Part shown: piece after piece, positions 46,601 through 57,629 of the stretch
How the letters are laid out: each line of letters begins with the position of its first letter
How positions within the stretch are numbered: position 1 is the first letter of the stretch
DNA from: Trifolium pratense
Taxonomy: Eukaryota > Streptophyta > Magnoliopsida > Fabales > Fabaceae
Reading direction: 5' to 3'
Length of the DNA stretch: 64,000 bases
NCBI RefSeq assembly: GCF_020283565.1
Contig: NC_060061.1
Location: 13,925,362 to 13,989,361, forward strand
Notes under the pieces: generated by a model
Seen by the model: the letters and a program-made list of their open reading frames with translations, nothing else
What the model was told of the DNA's origin: nothing
Database searches by the model: none
Translations under genes and position numbers: made by a program

Positions 46601-47023
46601 AATAAACAATCATAAGAACAAAAAAAATGGAAAATTCACAGTCCAAACAAAATAATCCAGAATCAAATAAAAAATTGGAATGAAACAAAAACTGACCTGA
46701 TATATAGGAATTGACAATGGTTCAGAGCAAATGAAGCAATCAAGAACATCAGGGTCAGAAATAACTGCAGAAACGCTCTTACCCATATCATTAGCTTGTC
46801 CTGAGTTGGATCCATTGGAGGTTCCTTCATTTGCGTCGTTTTCTAGGTTTCGAATTGGGATATTTACCATTTCGAACCCTTCTTGTGATGATTGTTCGTT
46901 TTCTTCTTCTTCTTCTGTGGTTGTTGGTGCTGGTTGTTCTCCGTCGTCAACCCTTCGGCGCTTCTGGTTTGGGTTGCTAGGTCCTTCACCGTCGTCGGAA
47001 CCACCAACCGAGAATTTCACCAT
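43619..47023 (-). CDS. SINA-like RING E3 ubiquitin ligase
   Basis: Exon 1 runs 47023-46697 and ends at TATATATCAG|GTCAGT. Exon 2 runs 44278-43619 after 'gataattcag'. The join is in phase 0 and gives 328 aa. The N-terminus is acidic and Ser-rich with a nuclear-type basic motif (QKRRRVDD). The RING finger is split by the intron: LDCFICSEPL before it, then CENGHIACSKCC and CPMC after it. A SIAH-type zinc finger follows (CPNANYGCKE ... CPHKGCGF ... HFSHRH), then the SINA substrate-binding domain to the C-terminus. It ubiquitinates unknown targets, usually as a dimer. It matches the SINA-like 7/10 group of Arabidopsis in layout. The 2.4-kb intron carries a SINE and two tandem duplications, one of which copies the donor site. 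Confidence 0.92.
45081..45520. repeat. Tandem duplication in the ligase intron
   Basis: Two copies with a period of 229 bases start at 45081 and 45310 ('attaaaaaaatta' then 'ataatgctaagacattaaat'), each ending near 'caaaacagat'. They are about 90% alike by eye. Confidence 0.85.
46136..46252 (+). mobile_element. tRNA-derived SINE copy in the ligase intron
   Basis: 'atgaacttagctcggttggt' (A-box region), 'ttaggattcgaaccgg' (B-box region) and 'ggccactaaactacttgacc' (tail). It is in the opposite orientation to the host gene. Confidence 0.75.
46261..46712. repeat. Tandem duplication that copies the exon-1 splice donor
   Basis: Copies start at 46261 and 46541 ('ttactttcagatcatcaaca' / 'ttactttcacatcatcaaca'), period 280. 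Both run through 'aatgaaacaaaaactgacct', which on the minus strand is the CAG|GTCAGT donor. The functional donor is at 46697/46696 and the duplicated donor at 46416/46415. Confidence 0.85.
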
Positions 47024-50000
47024 CTCTGATTTTTGCTTTCAAATATCAACAAACATTCATTTTTTTAAAACTGTTATGGTTTTAACATTGACATAAAAAG
47101 ATGCTCATGGTTTTTACGTAATAAATGTCTACTTTTAACTTACCAAAAAAAAATGTCTACTTTTGTTTTTTTTACCAAAATATAAATATTTACTTCTATT
47201 AATTGTTTATTTCCATATTGGAATTTTATTTATTTTTTTGGCTAATATTTTTCTTATCTTGTGTTTTATTTTTGGATTAAATAAATTGTTAGTCCTAATA
47301 ATTATCAAATTTTTATTTTTCATCCCTAAAAAAAGTGGCATACTTTGGTTATACAAAACTATTATGCATGTAGTTTTAGTTTAGACAGTTAATTCAATGT
47401 TTTTCTAATGATTATTTTACGGATATATTTAGAACTCTATAAATAAAATTCAAAAAAAAAAAAACTCTAAATTTAATTTTTAAGTTAAGATTTTCGTTAC
47501 TTTTGAGTATATCTTTTGAATTTTAAAAAATTCGTATATTGAATTATAAACGTACCTAAAAAAATACTTATTCAAAAATTTAAAAGGCTGGATAATTAAG
47601 CATGTGGTCAAGGGTTCATGTGTATGACGAAAATTCGGCTGAGAGTTGAGAACCCACCTTTTATGCCCCACAGGTTCTCCGACGAATATTAGTCATCGCT
47701 AATAGTAGTGGAAACTTCGTACCAATAATAACATGGTAATCCAAAAAAAAATAAGAGTATTTAAAACAATCATTGATGTAATTAAGTGATTAAGTGTATG
47801 TTTGGTTCTGCGTCTGGTAGAATTGATTTTAACAGAATTGATTTTGGTAAAATTGAGTTAAACAGAATTGATTTATGTTTGGATACATTAATATAAAAAC
47901 GATTCTCAAAATTTGATGTTGTTTGGATAATTTGAAACAAAATTGTTTTTGTATCTATAATTACCAAATTGAATTTTAGTGTATTTTTTCATAAAACATA
48001 AAACAAAAATTACCAAAAATTAATTAGTTAAATATAATATTTAAATAAAGGCATATACTTAAAAATGTTAAATTAGCATAATAATTAAATAAAAAGAATC
48101 TAAATAAAAATTACAAATAGATAAATATAATTTAAAGTTCAACATTATAACAAACTAATTATTTAACCTAGACTCTATAATTTGATTACGAATTAAGTCT
48201 CGAACATGATCCATCTTTGACGAAGAAGCTACATTGAAAACTTGTGACGGATCCAAGTTATTTGATCTATGAATTTCATCATGGTGAATGACTGTCTTCA
48301 TAAAGATTAAAATCACTATCCACTTAAACAATTCTTATGATAAAGTTGTGTATTGTCATTGTTTCGACTACTATTTGAACTTGTGTTTCATATTTGAACT
48401 TCGGCATGTGACGTAGGATTGCAAATATATATATATAGAGGAGAAACAATAGCAATAAATTCATCCAACAAACATCAATCTAACATAAGTAATGACAGCA
48501 GTTGGCAAAAATAAATAAAAGGCCATATGCAGATTTACCAAATCTGAAAACATACGGAAAGAAATCATTTCTCAGAGAAGAAATTGAAGTTGAGTTGATG
48601 TGTAGTAATGAAGGAGGAAGAAGACGCGTATGTTTCTTTCCATGAGTAATTGTTTGTGTTGGAAAATTAAGAAGAATTTATGGGTAATAAATAAAAGAAT
48701 ACCTGCCACCCAAAAAGTCTGAATCATGTTTCAAGTTTACTCACGTCTGGGAAGGAAATCGCGTGAAAGAGATCCAATTTTGAGTTTAGCCAAACAAGCC
48801 ATTAAATTGCAGAATCGCATTTGCAAAAAGAAGACTCACGTTTGGGGTTGTGAAACTCCAAACCAAACAGACGCTAAGTTCAAGTAGTTAATGTGTTTTT
48901 TCTATATTGAAGAACATTTGAATTCAATTTACCAATTGTTAGTTGGTCTAGTGATGATTGATGTTGGACTTGGTAGAAAAAACCACGATTCGATCCCTTG
49001 TAATTGCCATCGGGAGGGGCTATAACCACTTGACGTCAGAACTGACTCCGAATCAAATTAGACGGTCTAGTGGACCGGACTGGTGGTGAAAACAAAACAA
49101 AAATTGAATTCAATTTGTGAGAAGCATTACAAATTAAAATTTTATTTACATCGCAGTCGAATTTCAAATTATCGAGACCTCTTCTAAAAATCAAAGGGTT
49201 AAAAAAAAACATTATTGTTGTATTAAATTTTAAAAATAAAAAAAGGAACGGGTGAGTAGAATACAGAGTTTAATTTGTACCAAAAAAGAAATATAGAGTT
49301 TAATTGTAACTATTACATTACACTCACAATTTGTGAATGAAAAAAAAATTTACTTGTAAACAAAAGTTTGCCAAGAAAATGTGGTGGGTAGATAGGCCTT
49401 TCTGAATTTAAGGAATTGAAATCCCAAAATTTTAAATTAAAAAAAAAAATCATAATAAAAAACTTGACCAATAAACCAAATTGTCAAACAACAATCCAAA
49501 TTTTGTGATTATTAATACTTTTCTTTTGTGTTCTGCCTCAGCAACTTAAATTTTCTAGGCAGCCTCAGTGCAGGTGTATTTAAAATAGGGAGGAGGGTGT
49601 CAAGAGTTCCACATCTGATATAAGATGATTTGAAGATCAATTTATAAATCGTGTTTGTTACAAAAAGAAAAAACACTAATAATGTACATAAGCTAGTAAA
49701 ATGAGGTCTCTTACAAAATAAAAACACTAACAATGTGCATGTAATAAGCTAGTAAAAATTCTAACCAGAATCTAGTTAAGACTCACAAACAGTCTTATTG
49801 ATGTAATCATAAGGTGTGATATTGTTTCCATTCAATTTCATTTCATGTCAATAATCATCATACAAGTATCATCTGACTTCAAATTTACTCTGTCAAGGCA
49901 GCCGCAGCAGCATATTTTACATCTCCTCCTCAACAAGAACTGCATTGCATCCACCAGAAGGGAGATTGGATAACAGCAGCCCCATTCTATTTACAATCAT

Positions 50001-50852
50001 TTCTATTTGATAAATTAAACATCTCCTATATCAATGCTCAACATTGCAGTTGATTTTATATCTTCTGGTTTAAAGCTCTTTAAACATTCTATTTATGTAT
50101 CAGTCAAAATGATTTGAAAACAAGGTCTCATACTCTCATGGTTCAATTTCCTTGGGTGCCTACTTCATTGGCAATAGCACAACATCAAGACTTGCCTAAA
50201 CTATTCGAAAAAATCATTTTCCTAATTTACATCATTGATCAAGATGGTAAACAGAATCAATAATGTCAACTATTTCCATAATCAAAATTAATCTATTCAC
50301 TAATGTTTCTTTCTTGCTTGCTTAGTTGCTTCCCTCTAGAGTCTAACCAATTCAACTTGATCAAAACGACGATCAAAAGTATACAGAAACAATAAAATAA
50401 TGCACAAAAACAGAAATTAGAAGCAAAACAATGATAAGATTTGATCAAAACATCAGAACAACATACGAAAGAAACCTCGCTATAGCTTCATCAGAACAAT
50501 CTTGCTATAGCTTCATCATCAGTATGAGTATACAAAAACAGAGCAAAACAATGCCGAAACTTGATTAAAACAACTGAATCTAAATCTTTAAAGAAACTAC
50601 AAAATGATGCAGAAAAACACACATTTCACAAATCAAGTTTTTTAAATCTAAAATTGAAACAAGTTAAACACATAGAGATCTATGTCAATCAGCAACATTC
50701 AACACTTAACAAACAAAACCCTAAAATACTCAAATTCACATAACGAAACCCTAACAGTAACAGGGGAAAGGAACACAGCCAGAAACTGATTTCCCTAACG
50801 AAAACCTAAAGAAACAAGTCTGAAGTGAGAAAGTGATTACAGTTAAGCATTT
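47024..50852. other. Intergenic stretch with Harbinger relic and dispersed repeats
   Basis: 47024-47160 is the promoter/5' UTR side of the ligase gene. A bounded PIF/Harbinger-type relic is at 47794-48874. 48940-49085 is a dispersed repeat ('aaccacgattcgatccct', 'cggtctagtggaccgg'). 49585-49650 has TRIM-LTR-like words ('gggtgtcaagagttccacat'). From 49800 to 50852 no gene is seen; part may be the 3' UTR of POLD4. Near 49925 a minus-strand frame 'LPSGGCNAVLVEEEM' followed by a stop looks exon-like but is unplaced. Confidence 0.35.
47794..48874. mobile_element. PIF/Harbinger-derived element relic
   Basis: Ends are GTGTATGTTTGGTTCTG and the complement of GCGTCTGTTTGGTTTGG, with TAA on both sides (47791-47793, 48875-48877). 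On the minus strand near 48180-48310 a frame reads 'MDHVRDLIRNQI' before stops, like the acidic C-terminal tail of plant Harbinger transposases. The rest is deleted or decayed. Confidence 0.65.
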
Positions 50853-51298
50853 CTAAATGCGAGTGTCCCACAAAGATTCTTTCTGAACTTTCCCAATCTT
50901 CAAGAGATTCCCAATTTCTTCAGGAGGGTTCATACCAAACTTCACAGCTCGTTCCCAGCGTTCCAGTCTCGTCATCCCAATACAAGGACCGTACTTCGTA
51001 TCCATGTCGAATTGTTGCAGCATCTTCTCGTTCTTCTCGTTTTCTTCTGTAAATCCACAAAACCTAAATTAGATTACAAAAACAAGAAAATAAAGAAAAC
51101 CCTAGAAATGAAGGGAAATGGAAAATGAGTAGAACCTTGGAGATCTTGATTGGTGTTGCGGGATGCGACGGCGGGTGGTGGTTGGGGGACATTGGAAGTG
51201 TGAATGGGAGGTTTCTTGGAGTTAGACGGTGGTTTGTTGGTGGTTGCGGGGGTTTTCTTCTGTTGCTTGTAATAACCCTTCATATTCGCCGACGACAT
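50853..51298 (-). CDS. POLD4: DNA polymerase delta subunit 4 (POLD4/p12)
   Basis: Exon 1 runs 51298-51136 and ends at CTCCAAG|GTTCTA. Exon 2 runs 51046-50853 after 'gatttacag'. The phase-1 join over an 89-bp intron gives 118 aa. The C-terminal half carries the family signature: 'MDTKYGPCIGMTRLERWERA' then 'FGMNPPEEIGNLL', matching the YGPC-G-R-ERWERA-G-NPP pattern of eukaryotic p12. The N-terminus is basic and low-complexity (MKGYYKQQKK, then Pro/Asn/Thr-rich), where animal p12 binds PCNA; the equivalent here is weak. p12 is the smallest subunit of the replicative polymerase delta holoenzyme. Neither exon alone would be recognised as a gene by length, so it is easily missed. Confidence 0.9.
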
Positions 51299-51888
51299 TT
51301 TCTCTCTTTGTCTCTATGTGATGTGATTTCAAATTTTGAATTTTGAAAACTGAATGAATAAACAAACTCTCCAAGTTTCCTAAAGAAGGATCCCCACCCC
51401 TTAAATAGAGAGTCCACTTACCATATCGGATGAAATAAGTCAAATAACACAAGGTTTTTTTTTATCATTATTTGTTGTTTTTACATTTTTTTAAGAGTAA
51501 AAAAAATAAATATGCATTGCAAAATGATTTTACACCATTTTAAGAGAAAAAATAAATATGCATTGGAAAATGAAAAACGGGCACGTTCCGTACCCGTTTG
51601 TTAGACATTTCTACGGGTAATATTAATAATGTACTTCTCTTATATTGATTTAATTTAATACTTAAATTTTTACGGGTGTGTGACTTCTTTTCTAGGTTTC
51701 AACCCATTTGATCGTGAATTAAGTAAAGTCTAATAAAAAATTGTTTCTCTTAATGATTGAATTTAAGTTCTTTTGAACTTTTCATCCTAGAAAAATTCAT
51801 TAACCACTTGAGTTCAATCACTTGTTTATTTCGACAAATAAATCTTACCTAATTTTTGTTTCCTCTCCTTAAAGTAATACTCTTTTTT

Positions 51889-52065
51889 TGTAAACTCGGT
51901 ATCCGGCGGGCCAAGAACCAACTAATTCGGGTGAACTAATTCCATCCCTGACTTGCCGGGGGGCTGGGGGACATTTAAAGCCAGAGTTTTTTTAACTCTG
52001 TATGAACTAGCCTACCAAAATTGACATTAAAGATAATCAAATATGAAACCTTGAGATTAACATAC
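51889..52065. repeat. Dispersed SINE-like repeat (copy 2)
   Basis: Ordered words shared with 9060-9235: 'aactcggtatccgg', 'aaccaactaattcgg', 'tttaaagccagagttttttt', 'aaccttgagattaac'. Confidence 0.6.
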
Positions 52066-52509
52066 TAATATGAAATGGCATGACTACCGACTAAATTATT
52101 TATAATTTAATTTTTCTAATTTGTGTGTGACTCGTGAGCGCCTAAATATTAATTAATCTGGGATTGTCCGTGTAGAAGAATTTTTTTCCTATTAATTTGA
52201 AGCAGTGGCGTCGCCACATAGAGTTGAGGGGGTTCAACCGAATGCCCTAGACTTAAAAAAATACACATATGATTCTATATAATTTATAGTTTGAATCCCC
52301 TCATTTTTATTTATTGCACCATTGACCAAATTTAACTTAAACAAGTTTTAACTCACCCATTTGATAAGATAAGGTTGATTGAATTTGTAAAATTTTATTC
52401 AAGTCAATTTTGTTCAACTAGATTCGTGATGCTTGATAATTAACTCGAGACTTACATCGTTTATATGCGTATGAGTATTGAATTTGCATCGTTAAAGAGA
52501 GCAAGTGAT

Positions 52510-52640
52510 CTTTCAAAAAATTGGTTGAAACTAAAAGACATATTTTTTTATTGATTAGTTTACCAACTTTTGACGTTAGCAATGATTTTGTCCGTTGCTA
52601 CATCAATCGTTGAACAATTTATGTGTTTCATATGTTATTC
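52510..52640 (+). pseudogene. hAT transposase C-terminal remnant
   Basis: A stop-broken frame reads 'LVYQLLTLAMILSVATSIVE', the same block as 'LLLKLALLLPVATATVERSF' in the 13622 copy. Sequence after it has decayed into short repeats ('catatgttattgagaccaat'). Confidence 0.6.
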
Positions 52641-52869
52641 AGAGTGATCAAGATTAATGCGTTTCATATGTTATTGAGACCAATCAAGATTAACGCTTTA
52701 TGTGTTTTTATTGAATACCGTTAATCTTGATCGGTCTCAAATAACATACGAAACGATTATATATTTTTGTAAAATTGAATATAGATGATTTATATGACAT
52801 AAACTCTCAATCCAACTGTAAATTTTATAAAATTTGTATTTGTTAAAACGTTATTATTTTTCTGAAAGG

Positions 52870-52872
<3 letters not shown>

Positions 52873-52949
<77 letters not shown>
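52873..52949. repeat. (TA)n microsatellite
   Basis: About 78 bases of pure AT dinucleotide inside the hAT relic. The frame that crosses it is an artefact. Confidence 0.95.
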
Positions 52950-52951
<2 letters not shown>

Positions 52952-53290
52952 AAGTGGTGTCATACACCAGTGTAACATTTGAGTAATGTTATACCGCTCA
53001 ATAATATTAATTAAATTTTTAAAATTTGAACCTGCAAATTAGGCGATTCAGTAGATGGACTGAGACTGGAAAAAAAAGTTTTAACCCCCTAGTTCAGGTT
53101 CCTGGCAACGCCCCTGATTTGAAGTACAAATATGTTCATCAAAAAAATAAATTTCAAATACTGTGAGTTTGTGTAGTCATTGCGGTTCTCTATCGGGTTC
53201 CGGTTGATTTGTAACCTGCAACAACCACACAGAACAGTTATTCCATATCAACACCTAATTGTTTCCTTTGCCAATTGGTGTTCCAAAATC

Positions 53291-55564
53291 ATGGCTACCA
53301 TCATTTCACCAACTTGCTTCATCTTTATTCCTATGATGATAATTTTATCATCATTATGTCCCATAACAACATTATGTGCAACAGTCCTAGAAGACCTTAA
53401 AAACTTACACAAACCACAAGATTTCAACACTACAATTTTCAACAACTGTCTCAAAAACCCATCTCTCAGATACTGCAATTCATCTCCTATGATAGACCTT
53501 GATGAAATATTCAAATACACTATTGTTGCTAGCCATCTTTGCAATGAATCCAACAATCCCAATTGTGTTGAATCCTTCCCGAAAATCGATCTTCGAAACC
53601 GACCAAACATTGCATCTCTTTACTTGTCTTTCACTTTCTTTTGGAAATATTGTCCATTGACTATTCTGTCTATTGATTTCTCTAACAATTCTGTGAAGGG
53701 TAGTTTTCCAAATGATGTTCTTTATTGCACTCAAATTCAGTCTCTTGATTTAAGTCTCAATGAATTTTCTGGTGAAATTCCTATTGAAAGTTTCTCTCCA
53801 TTAACTAATCTCACTTTTCTTAACCTCTCTTATAACTGTTTTTCTGAGAGTGAAGTTCCTGATTCACAATTCTTCAAAAAGTTTAATTCTTCTAGTTTTC
53901 TTCATTCTGGTGCTCTCATTGATCATAAAAAGTTCACTATAAAAGCTATCATTTTATTGGTTGGTTTTCCTATTCTTGTTATTTTGATGGTAATTTTCTT
54001 GGCATGGATTTGTTTTCAAAGGCCTGATTTTCTTCCAAGAATATTTCATAGTAGGTCTAAATTTACGCCGGCGATTCTAAAGGCGGCAACTTACAGTTTT
54101 TCGAAGGAAAATTTGGTTGGTAAGAGTGATATTGTTCACATCTATAAAGGGGTGTTAAGAGATGGAACTGAAGTGAAAATTGAGATGTATTGGGATGATA
54201 TATCAAGGGATAGTTATCATAAATTTGTTGAGGAATGTCAGATATTGTCTGAGTTAGACCACAAGAATCTTGTTAAGTTTTTAGGGTGGTGTAAAGGTAG
54301 AAAATTTAGGGCTATTATAACAGAATGGACAAAAGATGAAAATGTTGAAATGTGGCTATTAAGGGAAGCACCATCATGGAATCATAGAGTGAAAGTTTTG
54401 ATGGGAGTTGTTGAATGTATGTTATATTTGCATGATGAATGGCCTGAAGTTGATTATGATCTTAAGACAAGTAGTGTTTTGTTATCTGATAATCATGAAC
54501 CATTGATTTCTAGGTTTCAAGTTGGAGACAGAAACAACAGTAGAAAAAGTAAGAATCTCTACAATTATACAACAATCTATATATAGCACAGACACTTTAA
54601 GTTGAAGGTATATTCAGGGTCCAATAGTGCTGGTGTCTGAAATCGTCACGACACCTATACATTTGGTTCTATTTTTCAAATTGTTACCATTATATGTGTC
54701 GGTGTTGTATTTGATATTTGTGTTTGACTATTTGCGTATGTGCTTCATAACACTATATCAGCAACAAAAAACATAAAATGTGGATAGGCTGCGTGTGTCT
54801 TTACCGCTAGTAATTGATGATTAGCACGCACAATCAAAATTTCTTCCTACATGTTGTCTTTTCTTCTTGGGTAAAATAGTGTTTACCCCTGTGACGTTAG
54901 CGAATTTCGGTTTATCCCCTTGTATTATTTTTTTCGATTATATCCCTATAATGTCAAGATTATGTCAATTTAGCCCCTCATTAAATACGTTGACCGAAGA
55001 TTTTGCATAAATGATTACGAGACATGCTCAGTGAGGGGGGTAAACCAAAATTCGCTAACATTACATAGGACAAAAGAACGGAATCTTAAGCCAACATATT
55101 CAATGAAGAGATAAAAGGACGGAATATTGACATTACATATGAGGTAAATTGAAATTTGCTAACATTGCAGGGGTAAACACTATTTAACCCTTTCTTGTTT
55201 TAATCTCTTATATGGTAATTGATTTAATGTTTTCTATTATATTATAGAGATATGCAAGTTTGGAGTATTTTTGCTAGAGATGATACTAAACAAGAGTATT
55301 AAAGAGGAGTTTGATGGAAATGATGCTGGATTTCTTAGCTACATGAGAACCCTTCATCATGCAGAATTACAACATATGATTGATGAGAGAATGGATTTAA
55401 ATGAAACAACTTTGCATCAAGTTAAACAAGCTTTATCCCTTGGATTAATGTGCATAGACCAATCAAACAATGAGCATCCAAGCTTGGCACAAATATTCAA
55501 TATTGTATCAAAGGCATATAAGGCTAACCTTGTTAAGGGACACAAACGAGTTCAGTTCAGATAA
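53291..55564 (+). CDS. LRR receptor-like pseudokinase
   Basis: Exon 1 runs 53291-54548 (donor AGAAAAA|GTAAGA), exon 2 55248-55564 (acceptor 'tatattatag'). The phase-1 join gives 524 aa. I chose the ATG at 53291 because it opens a signal peptide (MATIISPTCFIFIPMMII). Order: a Cys-containing ectodomain, about three LRRs (125-190, 'SLDLSLNEFSGEIP'), one membrane span (217-241), and a kinase-like domain (about 260-500). The kinase is dead by motif: the Gly loop reads 'VGKSDIVHIYKG', the VAIK-type lysine reads 'EVKIEMYW', HRD is 'VDYDLK', and no DFG is present. The exon-2 part is clear kinase subdomain IX-XI ('KFGVFLLEMI'). A membrane-bound pseudokinase can still act as a scaffold or co-receptor. 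The intron carries a MITE. Confidence 0.88.
54869..55190. mobile_element. MULE-type MITE in the pseudokinase intron
   Basis: Ends are GGGTAAAATAGTGTTTACCC and the complement of GGGTTAAATAGTGTTTACCC. The 9-bp flanks differ at one base (TTTCTTCTT at 54860-54868, TTTCTTGTT at 55191-55199). 322 bp, no coding sequence. It makes up nearly half of the 699-bp intron. Confidence 0.85.
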
Positions 55565-55748
55565 GTTACAATATTATAGGATTTTATTTTTTTAGATTAC
55601 ATATTTATCATATATTATATATAAGATATATAATTACACATGAACTACTGTTTATCTATGTTTTGATTTTTGATCTGTTATTTAGAAGTTTTAAGCATGT
55701 CTTGTACTATGTTTTGTTGCAGATAATCCAAATTGCATAATATCTTAT

Positions 55749-55923
55749 GTAAAATGCTAAACAGTGCCCTCGGGGCACTAGTTAAGGATGCAAAAATAGT
55801 AATTTGGCATTGAAATTTGTGCAGTCAACTTCTCGAAAGTTTAAAAAGTGTTATTTTCTTTTCAAAACTTTCTAATTTTGGTTTCCTTAACCAGTGCCCC
55901 GGGGGCACCGGTTAGCATGACCC
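55749..55923. mobile_element. MULE-type MITE, perfect 9-bp TSD
   Basis: The left end 'gtaaaatgctaaacagtgcc' pairs with the complement of the right end 'gggtcatgctaaccggtgcc'. Exact duplication ATATCTTAT (55740-55748, 55924-55932). 175 bp. It lies in the 3' UTR/flank of the pseudokinase gene. Same family as 4461-4593. Confidence 0.9.
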
Positions 55924-55932
55924 ATATCTTAT

Positions 55933-56437
55933 TCATTTGTTAGACTGTATTGAAAATGATCATACAATTCTAGCATACTTTATGAATCTTATAAATAAAT
56001 CAAGACTATGCTTATAAAAGTAACAACATACAAATAAATTGTAGACTTAGAAGCAAATAAAATAAAAATTTTATTTATATTATTTTGGTTGCTAGAACCA
56101 AATAAAATTAATGGTTATAATTACGGTCATTTGATATATATTGGGAAATGTAAAATTGTTATTAATAACAATGTACTAATGAGTTATCGTGAACATAATT
56201 CAATTAGTAGGAATATTACATGTAATATGTACGATTAGAGTTCGAATTTTTGTAGACACGTTCACCTTAAATTAAAAGCTGAAATTTTATTTTTTTTTTG
56301 GTCAAGAAAAACTAAAATTTTAACTACTAGGCTACCATAAAAAAAAATGTATCTAATGACTATATATTTTAGTTTTTTACAATTGTCTCATGTATATGAT
56401 ATGATATTTGAACTATATATCCGTTGAGATTACAATA
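55933..56437. other. Intergenic stretch with a decayed SINE
   Basis: 56195-56350 keeps traces of the SINE family ('gattagagttcgaattttt', 'taactactaggctacc', poly-A). Otherwise AT-rich sequence without a gene. Confidence 0.4.
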
Positions 56438-56711
56438 TCATTGTGAAAATGAAAGACAAATACACATAAAAGCAATGCATTTTGCAACATAAGAATCTGG
56501 ACACAACAAGGGTGGACAATCAGAATCCTTCTCGCAATCCGGCGAACTCTGTGCTGCGATATGGAAAAAAAAGAACAAATATTACTAGAATGGATGAAAG
56601 ATCAAGAAAGTTCAAAAGATATGAAAATGGTTTACCATCAACTTGAGTTACAACAAGCAGCAAGGAAATAAAGAGGAGGGTGAAATAAACAAACTTAATA
56701 ATTTGAGACAT
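56438..56711 (-). CDS. Nodule-specific cysteine-rich (NCR) peptide, six cysteines
   Basis: Exon 1 runs 56711-56636 (donor GATG|GTAAAC), exon 2 56553-56438 (acceptor 'tatcgcag'). The phase-1 join over an 82-bp intron gives 63 aa. Exon 1 is the classic NCR secretory signal (MSQIIKFVYFTLLFISLLLV). Exon 2 is the mature peptide with the spacing C-x5-C-x4-C-x7-C-x4-C-x-C. The intron position right after the signal peptide is also typical. NCR peptides enter symbiosomes through the nodule secretory pathway and drive bacteroid differentiation, and some are antimicrobial. They are known only from IRLC legumes. The mature part has roughly equal acidic and basic residues, so it is neutral to slightly acidic rather than strongly cationic. 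The gene is tiny and appears complete. Confidence 0.88.
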
Positions 56712-57117
56712 ATTTTTTCTCTTAAGCTTATAACAAATTGAAATTTATTGATCACTTTAAAAAAGTCCTATGTTTAGTTTATTTGATTGAATAAATATTT
56801 TTTTTTTTCACTTTTAGATCTCCCAATTAAGAAAACTTCCTAGAATAAAATTCATTATTAAATTTGACATGTTTGCCCATTTAGCTCGCTCAATGGATAA
56901 GGGCAGTCTTCCGGTGCTTTTCAATTTCTTTGACCTCTATCCTTTTATGACATCTTGGGGCAAAAACTGAAATAAAAATAATAAAACACATTTATTCTTA
57001 AATTTGACATGTTTGCCCATTTAGCTAAAGCCACACCATTTGACATCTTGTGGCTGACTTAATTCAATAATAACAACCTATTTTCTCCATAATGGAAGGC
57101 GAAACATGGACACTAGT
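56712..57117. other. NCR promoter side with a short direct repeat
   Basis: The NCR 5' flank, then two copies of 'aaatttgacatgtttgccca' followed by 'tttagct', starting near 56859 and 57000 and about 140 bases apart. I see no further gene. Confidence 0.4.
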
Positions 57118-57400
57118 ATATTATGAAAGAGGTTAAAAATCGTGGATTTGAACGAGTTCAATTTAAAAGCGATTCGAAGTTGGTGGTTGATGCTATTCAT
57201 TTAAGAAGACGAAGTAATTTGGAGTTTAATAATTGTTGATGACATTATTCTTTTTATGTCATCTTTTGTAAACTTTAAAGTTAAGTTTATTAGGAGACAA
57301 ACAAATTTGGTTGCTTATACCGATCTTGTTAGGGCAACTAATGTTGGGGCTAATATCCATAAATTTGATATTATTTCCTTATGTGTTTAACATTTATTAG
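57118..57400 (+). pseudogene. RNase H-like domain relic (non-LTR type)
   Basis: A frame reads 'RGFERVQFKSDSKLVVDAIH', then, after a shift, 'VNFKVKFIRRQTNLVAYTDL', the middle and end of the plant RNase H fold. A stop and a frameshift break it. It is separate from the relic at 34365. Confidence 0.65.
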
Positions 57401-57629
57401 TTGATGAATTGAATTAATTTTGCTGGGTTAAAAAAATAAATAAAGAGAAGTGATAAAATATTGAGAAACATAAAATTTATAGTGATTTATTCAATGTGTG
57501 ATGGTTGAATCCTCACGATTTGTAAGATTTTCACTATAATATTCGAGATAATAATCTTTCAAATATTGCACCTTCTCAAAACATCTTGACAAATAAACTA
57601 ATAGATTGAATTTTCAGTGGTTGATAAAA

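Larger units (their letters stand above)
52203..53116 (+). mobile_element. hAT element relic, perfect 8-bp TSD, with (TA)n inside
   Basis: Ends are CAGTGGCGTCGCCACATAG and the complement of CAGGGGCGTTGCCAGGAAC. An exact duplication ATTTGAAG flanks it (52195-52202, 53117-53124). 914 bp. A decayed hAT dimerisation domain is at 52510-52640, and a (TA)n run of about 78 bases at 52873-52949. The right end lies only 175 bp upstream of the ATG of the receptor pseudokinase, so it is in that gene's promoter or 5' UTR. Confidence 0.88.

Noticed and set aside
46731..47096. 121-codon plus-strand frame over ligase exon 1
   Set aside because: Antisense shadow of the low-complexity N-terminus of the SINA-like gene.
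53180..53290. 37-residue N-terminal extension of the LRR pseudokinase
   Set aside because: The ATG at 53291 begins directly with a signal peptide; the upstream part is not hydrophobic.
53248..53734. Minus-strand frames of 84-120 codons opposite the pseudokinase
   Set aside because: Antisense shadows of a well-supported coding exon; no recognisable motifs.
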